A stretch of 44,868 bases of DNA from Candidatus Saccharimonadota bacterium (GCA_029288315.1 JARIHL010000014.1:1-44868); one strand, 5' to 3'. Counted from the stretch's first letter, positions 19,751 through 27,903 are shown. Made by a program: numbers and translations. The notes: generated by a model not told the origin, from the sequence alone.

Positions 19751-20389
19751 CTATAAGGTTCGTCTTAGAACTTGAGTAGTCAAAGATTCACCAAGTTGGC
19801 CAGCTTTTAATTTTAATTTAGTCACTTCTTCCTGTGGAGCGCCTAGTTCTTTGATAAAAGTATCGAGTGGTGCTTGCGGAACCTCGTACGAAACACCCTG
19901 TTCGGCATAATGAGTGGGTATTACTATTTTTGGATCAATGGCTTTAATAATTTGTACTGCACCTGTAGTATCAAGGGTAAATCCATTACCACCAATGGGA
20001 ACAATGAGAGCATCAATCACTCCAAGGTCTTCAAGCTGCTCTTCAGTTAATGTGGGTTGGACATGACCAATTATTGCCACACTTAGGTCAATAGTACTTA
20101 AGCGATACATGGTAGCCTCTAGAAGACTACCTTTAGCGTCAAGGTATGCCAAAGCGGGCACGCCCTTGATAGAAACGTTCTCGACCTCATATTCACCTGG
20201 CCCATCGATCACTAAAACACCTTCACCATGTGGCGCTACGAGATTAGGCTGTGTCAGTATTTGAACATGAGCTCTCTCGCCTTGATCCTTTAGGCCTATA
20301 TTGGAGAGCCTGGGATCAACAACAATCGCAAGCTTCTTAGTGTTGATTAAGACGCAATTACCACCTTTATATTCAATATCCATCCACAT
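19751..20389 (-). CDS. MBL-fold protein lacking the HxHxDH metal motif
   Basis: 212 aa resembling the UlaG-like/Zn-dependent hydrolase branch of the metallo-beta-lactamase fold: an N-terminal strand pattern (CVLINTKKLAIVVDPRL), GPGEYEVENVSIKGV, IVPIGGNGFTLDTTGAVQIIKAIDPKIVIPTHY near the C-terminus. The segment where HxHxDH should sit reads ILTQPNLVAPHGE, so the main metal-binding cluster is missing and activity is doubtful. It follows a winged-helix/nucleotidyltransferase-like gene by 12 bp and is likely the last gene of the thrS-miaA cluster. Confidence 0.75.
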   Translation of the reverse strand: MWMDIEYKGGNCVLINTKKLAIVVDPRLSNIGLKDQGERAHVQILTQPNLVAPHGEGVLVIDGPGEYEVENVSIKGVPALAYLDAKGSLLEATMYRLSTIDLSVAIIGHVQPTLTEEQLEDLGVIDALIVPIGGNGFTLDTTGAVQIIKAIDPKIVIPTHYAEQGVSYEVPQAPLDTFIKELGAPQEEVTKLKLKAGQLGESLTTQVLRRTL

Positions 20390-20401
20390 ATCTCCTTAAC
20401 T

Positions 20402-20995
20402 TTATTCTCTGGTGAGGACGCCTTCAGTATCTTGCAACAAAGTAAATTTACCATTGACGACAGTTGTAATAAAACGATCCTTTATACTTAAACGATAGTA
20501 GAAGTCCTCATACGAAATGACAGTGTAGTTAAGCGGCTTCCTCTCTTCCTCTTCTAGTTCTTTTATAAAGCGTTTTGCTTGCGTTTTATTTATATTACCT
20601 ACTAAAAGTACATCAACATCACTTCGACTACCACGGACTAATTTACCACTCAGCAGAGCCAGTCTAACATCTCCAAGTTGTTTAAAACGTTTAGTCCAAT
20701 CATTGGTATCGTTAGAAGTTGCTACTTCAGATTGAAGTTTACTATCTGCGAAGATTGCTCGTAAGGGTTCGTAATGCGAATATTCTTGATTAATCTCATA
20801 GTAAAGACGATTATTCGAGCTATCACTTTTTATAATACCAATGCTCAACATATTAGCTAATTCACGACGTACAGAGTTAATTTGTTCGTCAATTTTACGA
20901 GTAATTTCGCGCACATAAAATGCTCTATTCGGATTATTTAAGAATAGATGAAGTAATTTAACTCTTGTTTTTGAACCAAATAATGCATCAATCAT
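20402..20995 (-). CDS. winged-helix protein with nucleotidyltransferase-like domain
   Basis: 197 aa. Residues 1-75 form a winged helix (SKTRVKLLHLFLNNPNRAFYVREITRKI ... NSVRRELANMLSIGIIK), like archaeal/CPR regulators. Residues ~95-175 contain a nucleotidyltransferase-type motif (LLSGKLVRGSRSDVDVLLVG), with Ser and two Asp retained after a GS-like turn. Such fusions are often regulators or toxin-antitoxin-like proteins; its target is unknown. An extended -10 (TGtTACAAT) lies about 30 nt upstream of the ATG, so it may be transcribed separately from miaA, 67 bp away. Confidence 0.7.
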   Translation of the reverse strand: MIDALFGSKTRVKLLHLFLNNPNRAFYVREITRKIDEQINSVRRELANMLSIGIIKSDSSNNRLYYEINQEYSHYEPLRAIFADSKLQSEVATSNDTNDWTKRFKQLGDVRLALLSGKLVRGSRSDVDVLLVGNINKTQAKRFIKELEEEERKPLNYTVISYEDFYYRLSIKDRFITTVVNGKFTLLQDTEGVLTRE

Positions 20996-21062
20996 TCTAT
21001 ATGTGCTCTCAACTATCCATCATATTGTAACAAAGTTTACTCAATTACACCTTAGAATTTGT

Positions 21063-21923
21063 TCACGTCTTAACAAATTGTTGGATGGCAATAAGAAGCT
21101 CATCAGTATCCTCAGCCCATAAGATAGCTGGGTTACGCTTAAACCAGGTTATTTGACGCTTGGCTAAACCCATATCCTTTTTTACTATTTTTGTAAGAAT
21201 GTCTGGAAAGGGTGTTGTATTTTCAATTACGTTAGTAACTGCACGATAACTATTAGCTTTCATAGCTTCAGATTCTTTGCTATATCGTCTGGTTAATATG
21301 TTTAACTCATCGAGTAACCCTGCGTCAAGCATGCTTTGCGCTCGTCGTATCACTCTGCGACGCAGTGCTATCCTATCAATCGTTATTCCCAATAGAAGCA
21401 CGTTTTCTCGCATTAACTTTTTGTTTTTCAATAGCCCACCCAGTTCAATCGCTCTCACTAAATGACGCTTATTGTGCAGGTTGAGGGGCAAATTTATGTT
21501 GTTTTCTATGCAACACTTTTGCAATTCAGTTACGCTTTTTTTGAGTAATCTTGCTCTCGTTGTCGGTTTAGAAGCAGCCCCAAAATCATAATCAAAAAGT
21601 ATAGCATCTATGTAGAGACCTGTTCCGCCAACTAGGATGGGAAGTTTGCCTCGAGCCGTTATGTCGTCAATCGCTTTGAGTGCTAACCGTTTAAAATCTA
21701 CTACAGTAAATATCTCGTCAGGCTCGACCATATCAAGTAAATGGTGTCTAACTTCGACACAATCAGTAAGCGTAGGTTTAGCCGTACCGATATCCATCCC
21801 TTTATATACTGTTCTGGAATCAGCACAAATAATCTCGCCATTAAAACGTTTTGCCGCCTCCATGCCTAGGGCAGATTTACCGCTTGCCGTTGGGCCAACA
21901 ATAACTACAAGTGGCTTGTTCAA
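21063..21923 (-). CDS. miaA: tRNA dimethylallyltransferase
   Basis: 286-aa MiaA, which adds a dimethylallyl group to A37 of tRNAs reading UNN codons. Motifs: the P-loop GPTASGKSALGME at the N-terminus, CADSRTVYKGMDIGTAKP, HHLLDMVEPDE, and PILVGGTGLYIDAI. The substrate-handling region RRVIRRAQSMLDAGLLDE is also present. The start is TTG (21923) with GGAG six bases upstream. It lies 31 bp downstream of thrS on the same strand. Confidence 0.95.
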   Translation of the reverse strand: MNKPLVVIVGPTASGKSALGMEAAKRFNGEIICADSRTVYKGMDIGTAKPTLTDCVEVRHHLLDMVEPDEIFTVVDFKRLALKAIDDITARGKLPILVGGTGLYIDAILFDYDFGAASKPTTRARLLKKSVTELQKCCIENNINLPLNLHNKRHLVRAIELGGLLKNKKLMRENVLLLGITIDRIALRRRVIRRAQSMLDAGLLDELNILTRRYSKESEAMKANSYRAVTNVIENTTPFPDILTKIVKKDMGLAKRQITWFKRNPAILWAEDTDELLIAIQQFVKT

Positions 21924-21954
21924 TAGTATCTCCGAATAACAGTCACTTATCTGC

Positions 21955-23799
21955 CTATAGTGAGCTTCTACTAGTTTTGCTCTTTGTTTCGTTAGCCACT
22001 GTTTTTAAAAACACATCAACTTCCAATGCTTCGTGATTTAAAGATACTTCAAGATCCTTGCGGATACGGGGGTTTAGCTGCTTGGATTTAATCTCTTGCT
22101 CGCCTATCACAACGATGTATGGAATCTTCATTAGTTCAGCTGATCGAATCTTTTTACCTACTGATTCATTGGCATTATCCACACTAATACGCAAACCTAA
22201 GTCTTGAGCCTCGTTCATAATCTGTTCTGTGAAAGTTATAGTTTCGATTTCTTGGTTTACTGTAATAAATCTGATCTGTTCAGGCGCTAACCAGATAGGG
22301 AGTTTACCTGCGGTTTTCTCAAGCAAGAAGCCAATAAAACGCTCATACGATCCTAAAATTGCTCGATGGATGATAAATGGAGCTTCTTCTTCGCCCTTTG
22401 CATTAATATACTTTAATCCCATTCGCTCTGGCACTAAAACATCTATTTGATTAGTAGCTATAGAATCCTCCTTGCCAAGAGTATTACGAGTTTGAACATC
22501 GAGCTTGGGACCATAAAAAGCGGCTTCACCTTCAGCCTCAACGTATTTTGCGCCAAACTCATCAAGTGCCTCTCTAATAAGTTGGCTAGCTTTTTCCCAA
22601 ACATCGCGCGCTCCTGCAAATTTTTTATTCTCAAAGTCAGGCAAACTAAGCCTATACCAATAATCAGTAATCCCCACTTGCTCATAAACCTCTTTGAAAA
22701 GTTCTAGTACTCGCAAAAATTCCGCTTTTAACTGATCGGATGTTACATAAATGTGAGCATCATTTTGAGTGATAGCCCCTCTTACTCTAATAAGCCCAGT
22801 CAGTGTACCTGATAGTTCATTACGATAAATTGTACCCGGCTCAGCTAAGCGTAGAGGCAGATCACGATAACTTTTGACCAACCTCTCATAGATCATGTGA
22901 TGATGCGGACAACTCATGGCTTTGAGGTAAAAACGATTACCTTCATTATCTTTAAAACTGTACATGTCTTCTGCATAATAGGCAGTATGGCCTGAACGCT
23001 GATAAAGTGTCTCATGTGCTAGAACTGGCGTTGAGACATATTTATAACCTTGAGCTTCCTCCTTCTCACGCATATACTCGGTAAGCGTATGTTTTATCTG
23101 CTCACCTGCTGGCATCCAAAGCGGTAAACCAGCGCCTACCAGATCAGAGAACATGAAGATTCCAAGCTCAGTCCCAATCTTGCGATGATCACGAAGTTTA
23201 GCTTCTTCAACTACATGTAAGTATTGTTTCAGCTCTTTAGCTGTTGTGAATGCTACTCCATATAAGCGCTGCATTTGAGTATTAGTATTTTTCCCACGCC
23301 AATAAGCACCTGATATTTTCTGGAGTTTAAATGCACCAGCCTGCCCAGTATGCTCTAAGTGTGGACCTCGACATAAATCTGTAAAGTCACCATTTTTGTA
23401 AAAAGATACATTATCAATTTTATTTTCACTCGTAGACAAACCTAGCTCATTGGTGTCAAGTTCCTTAATACTGGTGGTGCCGGCACGTTTTAGATCATTA
23501 AGAAGTTCAAGCTTATAAGGTTGGTTTTCTTCTTTTGCCCACTTAATTGCTTCATTGATTGTGAGTTCAAAATACTCAAACGGTTGGCTTTCTTTAATGA
23601 TTTTTTGCATTTCCGCTTCAATGCGGGGGAAATCTTCTACGGATAAAGTATGATCTAACTCAAAATCATAATAATAGCCATTCTCAATAACCGGTCCAAT
23701 CCCAAATTTAGCTTTAGGCCATAACCGCTTAACTGCCGCAGCTGTAATATGCGCCAAGGAGTGACGCATTGCGTGAAGTCTTGTATCATCTACGCTCAT
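21955..23799 (-). CDS. thrS: threonyl-tRNA synthetase lacking the TGS domain
   Basis: 614-aa class II synthetase charging tRNA-Thr. It starts directly in the editing-domain helix (LHAMRHSLAHITAAAVKRLWP), so the N-terminal TGS domain of the ~640-aa bacterial form is absent. The editing-domain HSLAH and the DLCRGPHLEHTG motif are intact, as are the catalytic-core zinc ligands (MSCPHH, NDAHIYV, HRAILGSYERFIG). A C-terminal anticodon-binding domain is also present. The upstream promoter is consensus-like with a leader of ~105 nt. No T-box signature is seen in it. Confidence 0.95.
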   Translation of the reverse strand: MSVDDTRLHAMRHSLAHITAAAVKRLWPKAKFGIGPVIENGYYYDFELDHTLSVEDFPRIEAEMQKIIKESQPFEYFELTINEAIKWAKEENQPYKLELLNDLKRAGTTSIKELDTNELGLSTSENKIDNVSFYKNGDFTDLCRGPHLEHTGQAGAFKLQKISGAYWRGKNTNTQMQRLYGVAFTTAKELKQYLHVVEEAKLRDHRKIGTELGIFMFSDLVGAGLPLWMPAGEQIKHTLTEYMREKEEAQGYKYVSTPVLAHETLYQRSGHTAYYAEDMYSFKDNEGNRFYLKAMSCPHHHMIYERLVKSYRDLPLRLAEPGTIYRNELSGTLTGLIRVRGAITQNDAHIYVTSDQLKAEFLRVLELFKEVYEQVGITDYWYRLSLPDFENKKFAGARDVWEKASQLIREALDEFGAKYVEAEGEAAFYGPKLDVQTRNTLGKEDSIATNQIDVLVPERMGLKYINAKGEEEAPFIIHRAILGSYERFIGFLLEKTAGKLPIWLAPEQIRFITVNQEIETITFTEQIMNEAQDLGLRISVDNANESVGKKIRSAELMKIPYIVVIGEQEIKSKQLNPRIRKDLEVSLNHEALEVDVFLKTVANETKSKTSRSSL

Positions 23800-23914
23800 A
23801 GTGTGTATGCCTCTCTTAAACTACCTTGATTCGTAAACTATAGAGAATTAGACCCCCTTAGGGGTTGTTGAAAAATAAAGAATAAGTAAAGCCAACTCAC
23901 ACATCTCTGCAGAT

Positions 23915-23943
23915 ATTCTAGCTTCTTGGGATGAAACTAGCAA
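23915..23943 (-). promoter_or_regulatory. thrS promoter
   Basis: Minus strand TTGCTA (23938-23943), 17 bp, TAGAAT (23915-23920). The ~105-nt leader contains a short C4/G4 hairpin (CCCC-taa-GGGG) around 23852-23863. Confidence 0.65.
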
Positions 23944-23946
23944 CAC

Positions 23947-23975
23947 TTGCCGTATCTGTTATTTTGACGTACGAT
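23947..23975 (+). promoter_or_regulatory. tRNA-Val promoter
   Basis: TTGCCG (23947-23952), 17 bp, TACGAT (23970-23975), 13 bp before the tRNA 5' end, divergent from the thrS promoter only 3 bp away. Confidence 0.65.
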
Positions 23976-23988
23976 AGTTTTAAATCAT

Positions 23989-24066
23989 GGGCTCTTAGCT
24001 CAGCCTGGCTAGAGCGCTTCCTTGACGTGGAAGAAGTCAGAGGTTCGAATCCTCTAGAGCCCACCA
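23989..24066 (+). tRNA. tRNA-Val (GAC anticodon)
   Basis: Acceptor GGGCTCT/AGAGCCC, D-stem GCTC/GAGC, anticodon loop TTGACGT (anticodon GAC), T-arm AGAGG-TTCGAAT-CCTCT, discriminator A and an encoded CCA. Confidence 0.96.
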
Positions 24067-24070
24067 GATA

Positions 24071-24097
24071 AGCACTGGCTGTAGCCAGTGCTTTTTA
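24071..24097 (+). terminator. tRNA-Val terminator
   Basis: Perfect 10-bp stem AGCACTGGCT/AGCCAGTGCT with a 2-nt apical gap, followed by TTTTT, starting 5 nt after the CCA. Confidence 0.85.
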
Positions 24098-24281
24098 GTT
24101 TGGCTTATTCTAATACACAGTTAAAAATAATTTTCCACATATTTAAAACACAAAAGTAGCGATATATTATATCAAATATGTACTATGTATGAATCATATA
24201 TTCAGTTTAATATATCATAAACGAAATAATCGAAAAATATTTTAACATAAAAAACTATAGATCACAATGTACTCAAGACTA

Positions 24282-24310
24282 TTGCTTTTATATAGTTCTT
24301 ATGTTAATAT
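24282..24310 (+). promoter_or_regulatory. promoter of the 47-aa small gene
   Basis: TTGCTT (24282-24287), 17 bp, TAATAT (24305-24310). The ATG at 24320 lies 9 nt after the -10, implying a leaderless or 2-3-nt-leader mRNA. Confidence 0.65.
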
Positions 24311-24319
24311 AAAAATGTT

Positions 24320-24463
24320 ATGAACAGTAGTAATAAAATCAAAACATCTGAACTCGAAAAATTTAAAATCTTCTATGAGCACACCGATGACAATCGAGTG
24401 ATTGTAGATAAGCAATTACGCCCTGTAAAGCGTCTTCGACGTTCAATAGCGTCACGACGTTAA
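24320..24463 (+). CDS. small basic protein, 47 aa (below track cutoff)
   Basis: Small gene missing from the ORF track. The peptide begins MNSSNKIKTSELEKFKIF and ends in a very basic tail (RPVKRLRRSIASRR). No family recognised; the tail could bind nucleic acid. Support comes from context: a near-consensus promoter 9 nt before the ATG, no Shine-Dalgarno (consistent with a leaderless transcript), and a strong terminator 14 nt after the stop, making a self-contained unit. The preceding ~200 bp is extremely AT-rich. nrdR follows on the same strand after the terminator. Confidence 0.65.
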   Translation: MNSSNKIKTSELEKFKIFYEHTDDNRVIVDKQLRPVKRLRRSIASRR

Positions 24464-24476
24464 ACATAGTAATGCT

Positions 24477-24514
24477 AAAACTAAGCCCCCTTCTTTAAGA
24501 GGGGGTTTAGTTTT
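24477..24514 (+). terminator. terminator of the 47-aa gene
   Basis: Stem AAAACTAAGCCCCC/GGGGGTTTAGTTTT (14 bp with one G-T pair) with a 10-nt loop. The T-run is in the 3' arm. Confidence 0.85.
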
Positions 24515-24575
24515 CCCACATTTAAATACAATTTTTCCACTAGAATTTTTTATAGTGAAGTGACAATATATAGTT

Positions 24576-25025
24576 ATGGTATGTCCATTTTGTCTTCACA
24601 AGAAAACAATGGTCTATAATTCTCGTTCTTCAAAACGACGCCATGCTGTTTGGCGAAGGCGTCGTTGCTTGAAATGTAGCCACAATTTTACCACCAGAGA
24701 AATAGTTGAAACAGAAGGTATCCTGTACGTTTTACAAGATAAAAAACGGCGCCTGCCTTTTTCGCATTCAAAACTTCTATTAAGTCTCATTAAGGTGCTG
24801 GATCACCGTTCAGATGATGCTGCCTATTGGCTCAGTGAAACCATTGAGGAGAAACTTTTGTCAGTTGGGGTTAAAAAAGAAGGTTTACTCACTAAAGCGG
24901 ATATTATTGAAGCTTGTTTAATTACACTTAAGCCCTTTGATACGGCTGCATTTGTAAAGTATCTATCCTACCACTCTTCTTCCCTTGACGCACGAACACT
25001 AAAGCGTGAACTCAAAAGAAGCTAA
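24576..25025 (+). CDS. nrdR: NrdR-type transcriptional repressor
   Basis: 149 aa. The N-terminal zinc ribbon has four cysteines (MVCPFC ... RRRCLKCSHNFTTREIVE), followed by an ATP-cone (residues ~48-135: LPFSHSKLLLSLIKVLD...). This is the NrdR layout, a nucleotide-sensing repressor of ribonucleotide reductase genes. The ATP-cone is divergent. Just upstream of the start, ACAATATATAGT resembles half of a NrdR box, a hint of self-control but without a visible partner. No nrd genes are in the window. Its stop abuts the convergent glycosyltransferase gene. Confidence 0.85.
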   Translation: MVCPFCLHKKTMVYNSRSSKRRHAVWRRRRCLKCSHNFTTREIVETEGILYVLQDKKRRLPFSHSKLLLSLIKVLDHRSDDAAYWLSETIEEKLLSVGVKKEGLLTKADIIEACLITLKPFDTAAFVKYLSYHSSSLDARTLKRELKRS

Positions 25026-26648
25026 TTACTTCTTTACCACCTTAGTAGTGACATCAAATGTATCTAGATATTTACCAATCAACAATCGAGTCTGTGAGTT
25101 AAATGCTGCAAGCGAACCGTAAGCTATAGTTGTTATGGGCATAATAACCCATTGCAATAACATAAACAGATTCCGGCGCCGTTTGTAACGAATTGGGCGT
25201 GGCGGCAACATCTTAAAGGCGAGAAATACAGTAACGAAAAGGCCGACCATGGCTATCTGTTGGAGTTGACTAGCAATAAGCGGCAATTCATGAGCAACAA
25301 TACTCCGATTTGCTTCTGTGCTTAAGAATAACGGCGCCCAAGCACCAAAAGCAATAATAATAGAAGCGGTTGCCCAACTCACATGACTTTCAAGAAGCCG
25401 TAAGAAACGTCCAAAAAATGCAAAGAAAGGTACTGTACTATTTTTCCTAAACCCTTTGTCTGCTACATAGGCCACATCTGAAGCACCGTACGCCCACCGA
25501 CGTAATTGTATGAATTGAGCCTTAATAGTTTTCCAGTAAGTTGCATCGAGCACGGCGTCTTGATGTACAGGAACATAAATGGGTGTTACTTCATAATCAC
25601 CATTGAAACGAAAATAACTTCTCCAGTATTGATGACCATCTTCAACAATAGTGCGCACACTCCAGAAATTTGTATCAATTAATGAAGCCATCCCCTGCGC
25701 ATGCGATGAGAAATTACGCAACATATGAGGACGCTGAGCGTTGATAATTGTCCAGAATGAGTTGCCAGTCGCTAAGACACGCATTGGAGCTGGCACATCC
25801 CATATATTGCTCATATAGAGCGAAATAGGCTGGTACGCTCGCTGGCGATGTTTTAAATCTAAAATATACTCGTATGTTAAATAAGCAAAATAAGAAGGAT
25901 CGGGCCGATTATCTGCATCAAGGGTAGTAACAATTACCTTATCTGGATCAATTCTTTCCTTCTCTAAGAAAGCTTTAAGATGATGGGCTGCATAGGTAAT
26001 ATTTCCACCTTTTCCAATAACTTCATTAGGTAGATCAGCTGGGTGGCCAATAGCTGCTGCATAATAAAATTGGCTTTCGTATTCTTTAACAAGAGATCCT
26101 GCAAGCTCTTTAGTAGCCTCACCAGCCCGTTCTTCAAATGCCAAAATGAAAATCATCTGTTTCATATCATAGTGGCTCTGTATGATAGATTGGATCGTCG
26201 GCTCGACAACCTCCCTGCTCTCTTTATAAATTGGCAAAATGACTACATTATAAACCTCACTGGGGTGGTAATATTGTCTGTCGCTTGCAGCAATAACGGT
26301 GAGATTTTTATAATGTTGCGCCTGTCTCCATTCTGTGCCAGTACGATCGGGATGATAATTATGCAGCGCTTTATCAACATCTTCTAGATCATTAAGGCGC
26401 GATAACCAATTGACCTTTTTTGCAACCTGCAGTATCTGATAGCCTTGTATAGTACGGTATGTTATTGCTATAGCCTTAACAAACCACATAATGATATAAC
26501 CAATTATAAAGGCCGTAGCGAGCAACGGGTTAATAATGCTTAAAACAATTGGCGTTACAAGCAATGCATAACTCAAAAGCGCCGGCAGCATTTCGAAAAA
26601 ACGATATTTTGGTGTTCGCTTACCCAAAGGTATTTCTAAATCAGTCAT
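25026..26648 (-). CDS. membrane glycosyltransferase family 2
   Basis: 540-aa processive-type GT2. Two hydrophobic helices near the N-terminus precede the cytosolic GT-A domain, with NVVILPIYKES (nucleotide binding), DADNRPD (DxD), TIVEDGHQYWR (ED acceptor motif) and QLRRWAYG (Q/RxxRW). About four more membrane helices follow. This is the plan of cellulose/hyaluronan synthase-like enzymes that polymerise and extrude a sugar chain. Product unknown, plausibly a surface polysaccharide. Its start overlaps the stop of the upstream small membrane protein gene by 4 bp (ATGA type), suggesting translational coupling. Confidence 0.85.
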   Translation of the reverse strand: MTDLEIPLGKRTPKYRFFEMLPALLSYALLVTPIVLSIINPLLATAFIIGYIIMWFVKAIAITYRTIQGYQILQVAKKVNWLSRLNDLEDVDKALHNYHPDRTGTEWRQAQHYKNLTVIAASDRQYYHPSEVYNVVILPIYKESREVVEPTIQSIIQSHYDMKQMIFILAFEERAGEATKELAGSLVKEYESQFYYAAAIGHPADLPNEVIGKGGNITYAAHHLKAFLEKERIDPDKVIVTTLDADNRPDPSYFAYLTYEYILDLKHRQRAYQPISLYMSNIWDVPAPMRVLATGNSFWTIINAQRPHMLRNFSSHAQGMASLIDTNFWSVRTIVEDGHQYWRSYFRFNGDYEVTPIYVPVHQDAVLDATYWKTIKAQFIQLRRWAYGASDVAYVADKGFRKNSTVPFFAFFGRFLRLLESHVSWATASIIIAFGAWAPLFLSTEANRSIVAHELPLIASQLQQIAMVGLFVTVFLAFKMLPPRPIRYKRRRNLFMLLQWVIMPITTIAYGSLAAFNSQTRLLIGKYLDTFDVTTKVVKK

Positions 26649-27025
26649 AACGAGTAAGCCGCTAACCTAAAAACAGCTTGAGTAATAATTAGAGCAACAA
26701 CCATAATAAATACACTCAGTGTTAATAACCCTAGCGCCAAACCACGTCGTGAACCGAAAATTTTTATTGCCATAAAGCCATTAGTCAGCAAGATGATTAA
26801 GGGAAACAGCCCAAAAGACAATAATGTAAACCATTTATCTCTGTAAAGATTAGTGAAGCCATAACCAGAATAGCGTATTGGAACCTGTACATCACTAACG
26901 CGCACACTTAATGCTGTCATAACGATAAGGATAATAACTCCTAATAGCAAAGCTGCGAGCAAAGTAACTGCTAGACGATCATGGGCAAATAATAGTAGCT
27001 CTTTTTTTTTGAACATAGAAATCAT
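26645..27025 (-). CDS. small membrane protein coupled to the glycosyltransferase
   Basis: About 126 aa with three predicted hydrophobic helices and a basic N-terminus (MISMFKKKELLL). No family recognised. The track begins nine codons earlier at 27052. The ATG at 27025 is chosen because the positive-inside N-terminus follows it, but a start at 27016 is also possible and no Shine-Dalgarno decides. Overlaps the GT2 start by 4 bp and lies just downstream of tRNA-Thr and tRNA-Gly on the same strand. May be a partner subunit of the polysaccharide synthase (inference). Confidence 0.6.
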   Translation of the reverse strand: MISMFKKKELLLFAHDRLAVTLLAALLLGVIILIVMTALSVRVSDVQVPIRYSGYGFTNLYRDKWFTLLSFGLFPLIILLTNGFMAIKIFGSRRGLALGLLTLSVFIMVVALIITQAVFRLAAYSL

Positions 27026-27078
27026 AAAATACTGATAATAAGTATAAACCAAAATTGAGTATAGCAGACAAAAAAATG

Positions 27079-27152
27079 TGGTGCGAGATGCGAGAATCGA
27101 ACTCGCACTTCTTGCTTGGGAAGCAAACGTACTACCACTATACTAATCTCGC
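27079..27152 (-). tRNA. tRNA-Gly (CCC anticodon)
   Basis: Acceptor GCGAGAT/ATCTCGC, D-stem GTAT/GTAC, anticodon loop TTCCCAA (CCC), T-arm TTCGATT, encoded CCA. 1 bp from tRNA-Thr; the two are co-transcribed. Confidence 0.95.
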
Positions 27153-27153
27153 C

Positions 27154-27229
27154 TGGAGCCGATGGGCGGGGTCGAACCGCCGACCTCTGCTTTACGAAAG
27201 CATTGCTCTACCGACTGAGCTACATCGGC
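27154..27229 (-). tRNA. tRNA-Thr (CGT anticodon)
   Basis: Acceptor GCCGATG/CATCGGC, D-stem GCTC/GAGC, anticodon loop TTCGTAA (CGT), T-arm GGCGG-TTCGACC-CCGCC, discriminator T and an encoded CCA. Confidence 0.95.
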
Positions 27230-27243
27230 ATATAACAACCGCG

Positions 27244-27252
27244 ATTATAACA
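27244..27252 (-). promoter_or_regulatory. promoter of tRNA-Thr/tRNA-Gly
   Basis: Minus strand TGtTATAAT, a perfect extended -10, 14 bp before the tRNA-Thr 5' end. Divergent from the tRNA-Asp promoter. Confidence 0.7.
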
Positions 27253-27297
27253 GACAGCCAACTACTCTGCTACCTCTTGTGGGTTGTCTTTTAAGAC

Positions 27298-27326
27298 TTG
27301 TCACTTCAGAGGAAAATTGATAGTAT
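27298..27326 (+). promoter_or_regulatory. tRNA-Asp promoter
   Basis: TTGTCA (27298-27303), 17 bp, TAGTAT (27321-27326), 14 bp before the tRNA 5' end. Confidence 0.75.
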
Positions 27327-27340
27327 AAGGCAGTTCACGT

Positions 27341-27418
27341 GGGCTCGTAGTGAAGTTGGCCTATCACGCCTCCCTGTCACGGAGGAGATCGCCGGTTCGA
27401 ATCCGGTCGGGCCCGCCA
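27341..27418 (+). tRNA. tRNA-Asp (GTC anticodon)
   Basis: Acceptor GGGCTCG/CGGGCCC, D-stem GTGA/TCAC, anticodon loop CTGTCAC (GTC), T-arm GCCGG-TTCGAAT-CCGGT, discriminator G and an encoded CCA. Marks the left edge of an accessory-looking stretch. Confidence 0.96.
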
Positions 27419-27490
27419 AGATTGCTATTATCTACTCTTTATGTTATTATATTTATCGTCAAAGTCGTAGACACGTGAGAGGATCTCGTG

Positions 27491-27691
27491 ATGACCGACA
27501 AGCGACCGTGGGTGGCTCTGCTGGGATGGTTCCCGCTGATCTACCCCTTTGGTGTCGTCCGACACTGGGGCAAGCCCTGGTGCACGTGGGATGGTGGATT
27601 CTTCCCAGTGTCATCTCCGCTTCCTGCGTTCTGGTGGCCCACCAAGCTGTACCAGCGCAAGCGGGGGGAGAGGGGCGTGTACCGGCGCTAA
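27491..27691 (+). CDS. GC-rich small Trp-rich protein, unknown
   Basis: 66-aa protein starting at the ATG at 27491 (the track uses the GTG just before), with AGAGGA as ribosome-binding site. It is rich in Trp, Pro and Gly (KRPWVALLGWFPLIY, GFFPVSSPLPAFWWP) with a basic end (KRGERGVYRR), and could be membrane-associated. No family recognised. Base composition and codon choice (CTG, CCG, GTG, GGC-type codons) are clearly more GC-rich than the neighbours. It has its own GC-rich terminator, pointing to import from a high-GC source. Confidence 0.6.
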   Translation: MTDKRPWVALLGWFPLIYPFGVVRHWGKPWCTWDGGFFPVSSPLPAFWWPTKLYQRKRGERGVYRR

Positions 27692-27695
27692 AGCT

Positions 27696-27757
27696 GCCGC
27701 CGAGAAGGTTTGCCGAGGTAGCTCATTGAGCACCATTAGCCACCTCGGCGGCCTTTT
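27696..27757 (+). terminator. GC-rich terminator of the 27491 gene
   Basis: Outer stem GCCGCCGAG/CTCGGCGGC (27696-27704 with 27744-27752) and an overlapping inner stem CCGAGGTAGCT/AGCCACCTCGG, followed by CTTTTC. The stop codon of the gene lies 5 nt upstream. Confidence 0.75.
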
Positions 27758-27903
27758 CATTATTTTGGGCAAAATAGTTCCAGTTTTGCCAAGTCACGGC
27801 CCGCCAAATTCAACCATATCTACAGTTATGGTCACCTCTCGGTGCCGTGCAAAGTTACGACTGCCCGGTAGACAAAGTATTGTTTTTATTGTATTTTTAT
27901 TTT

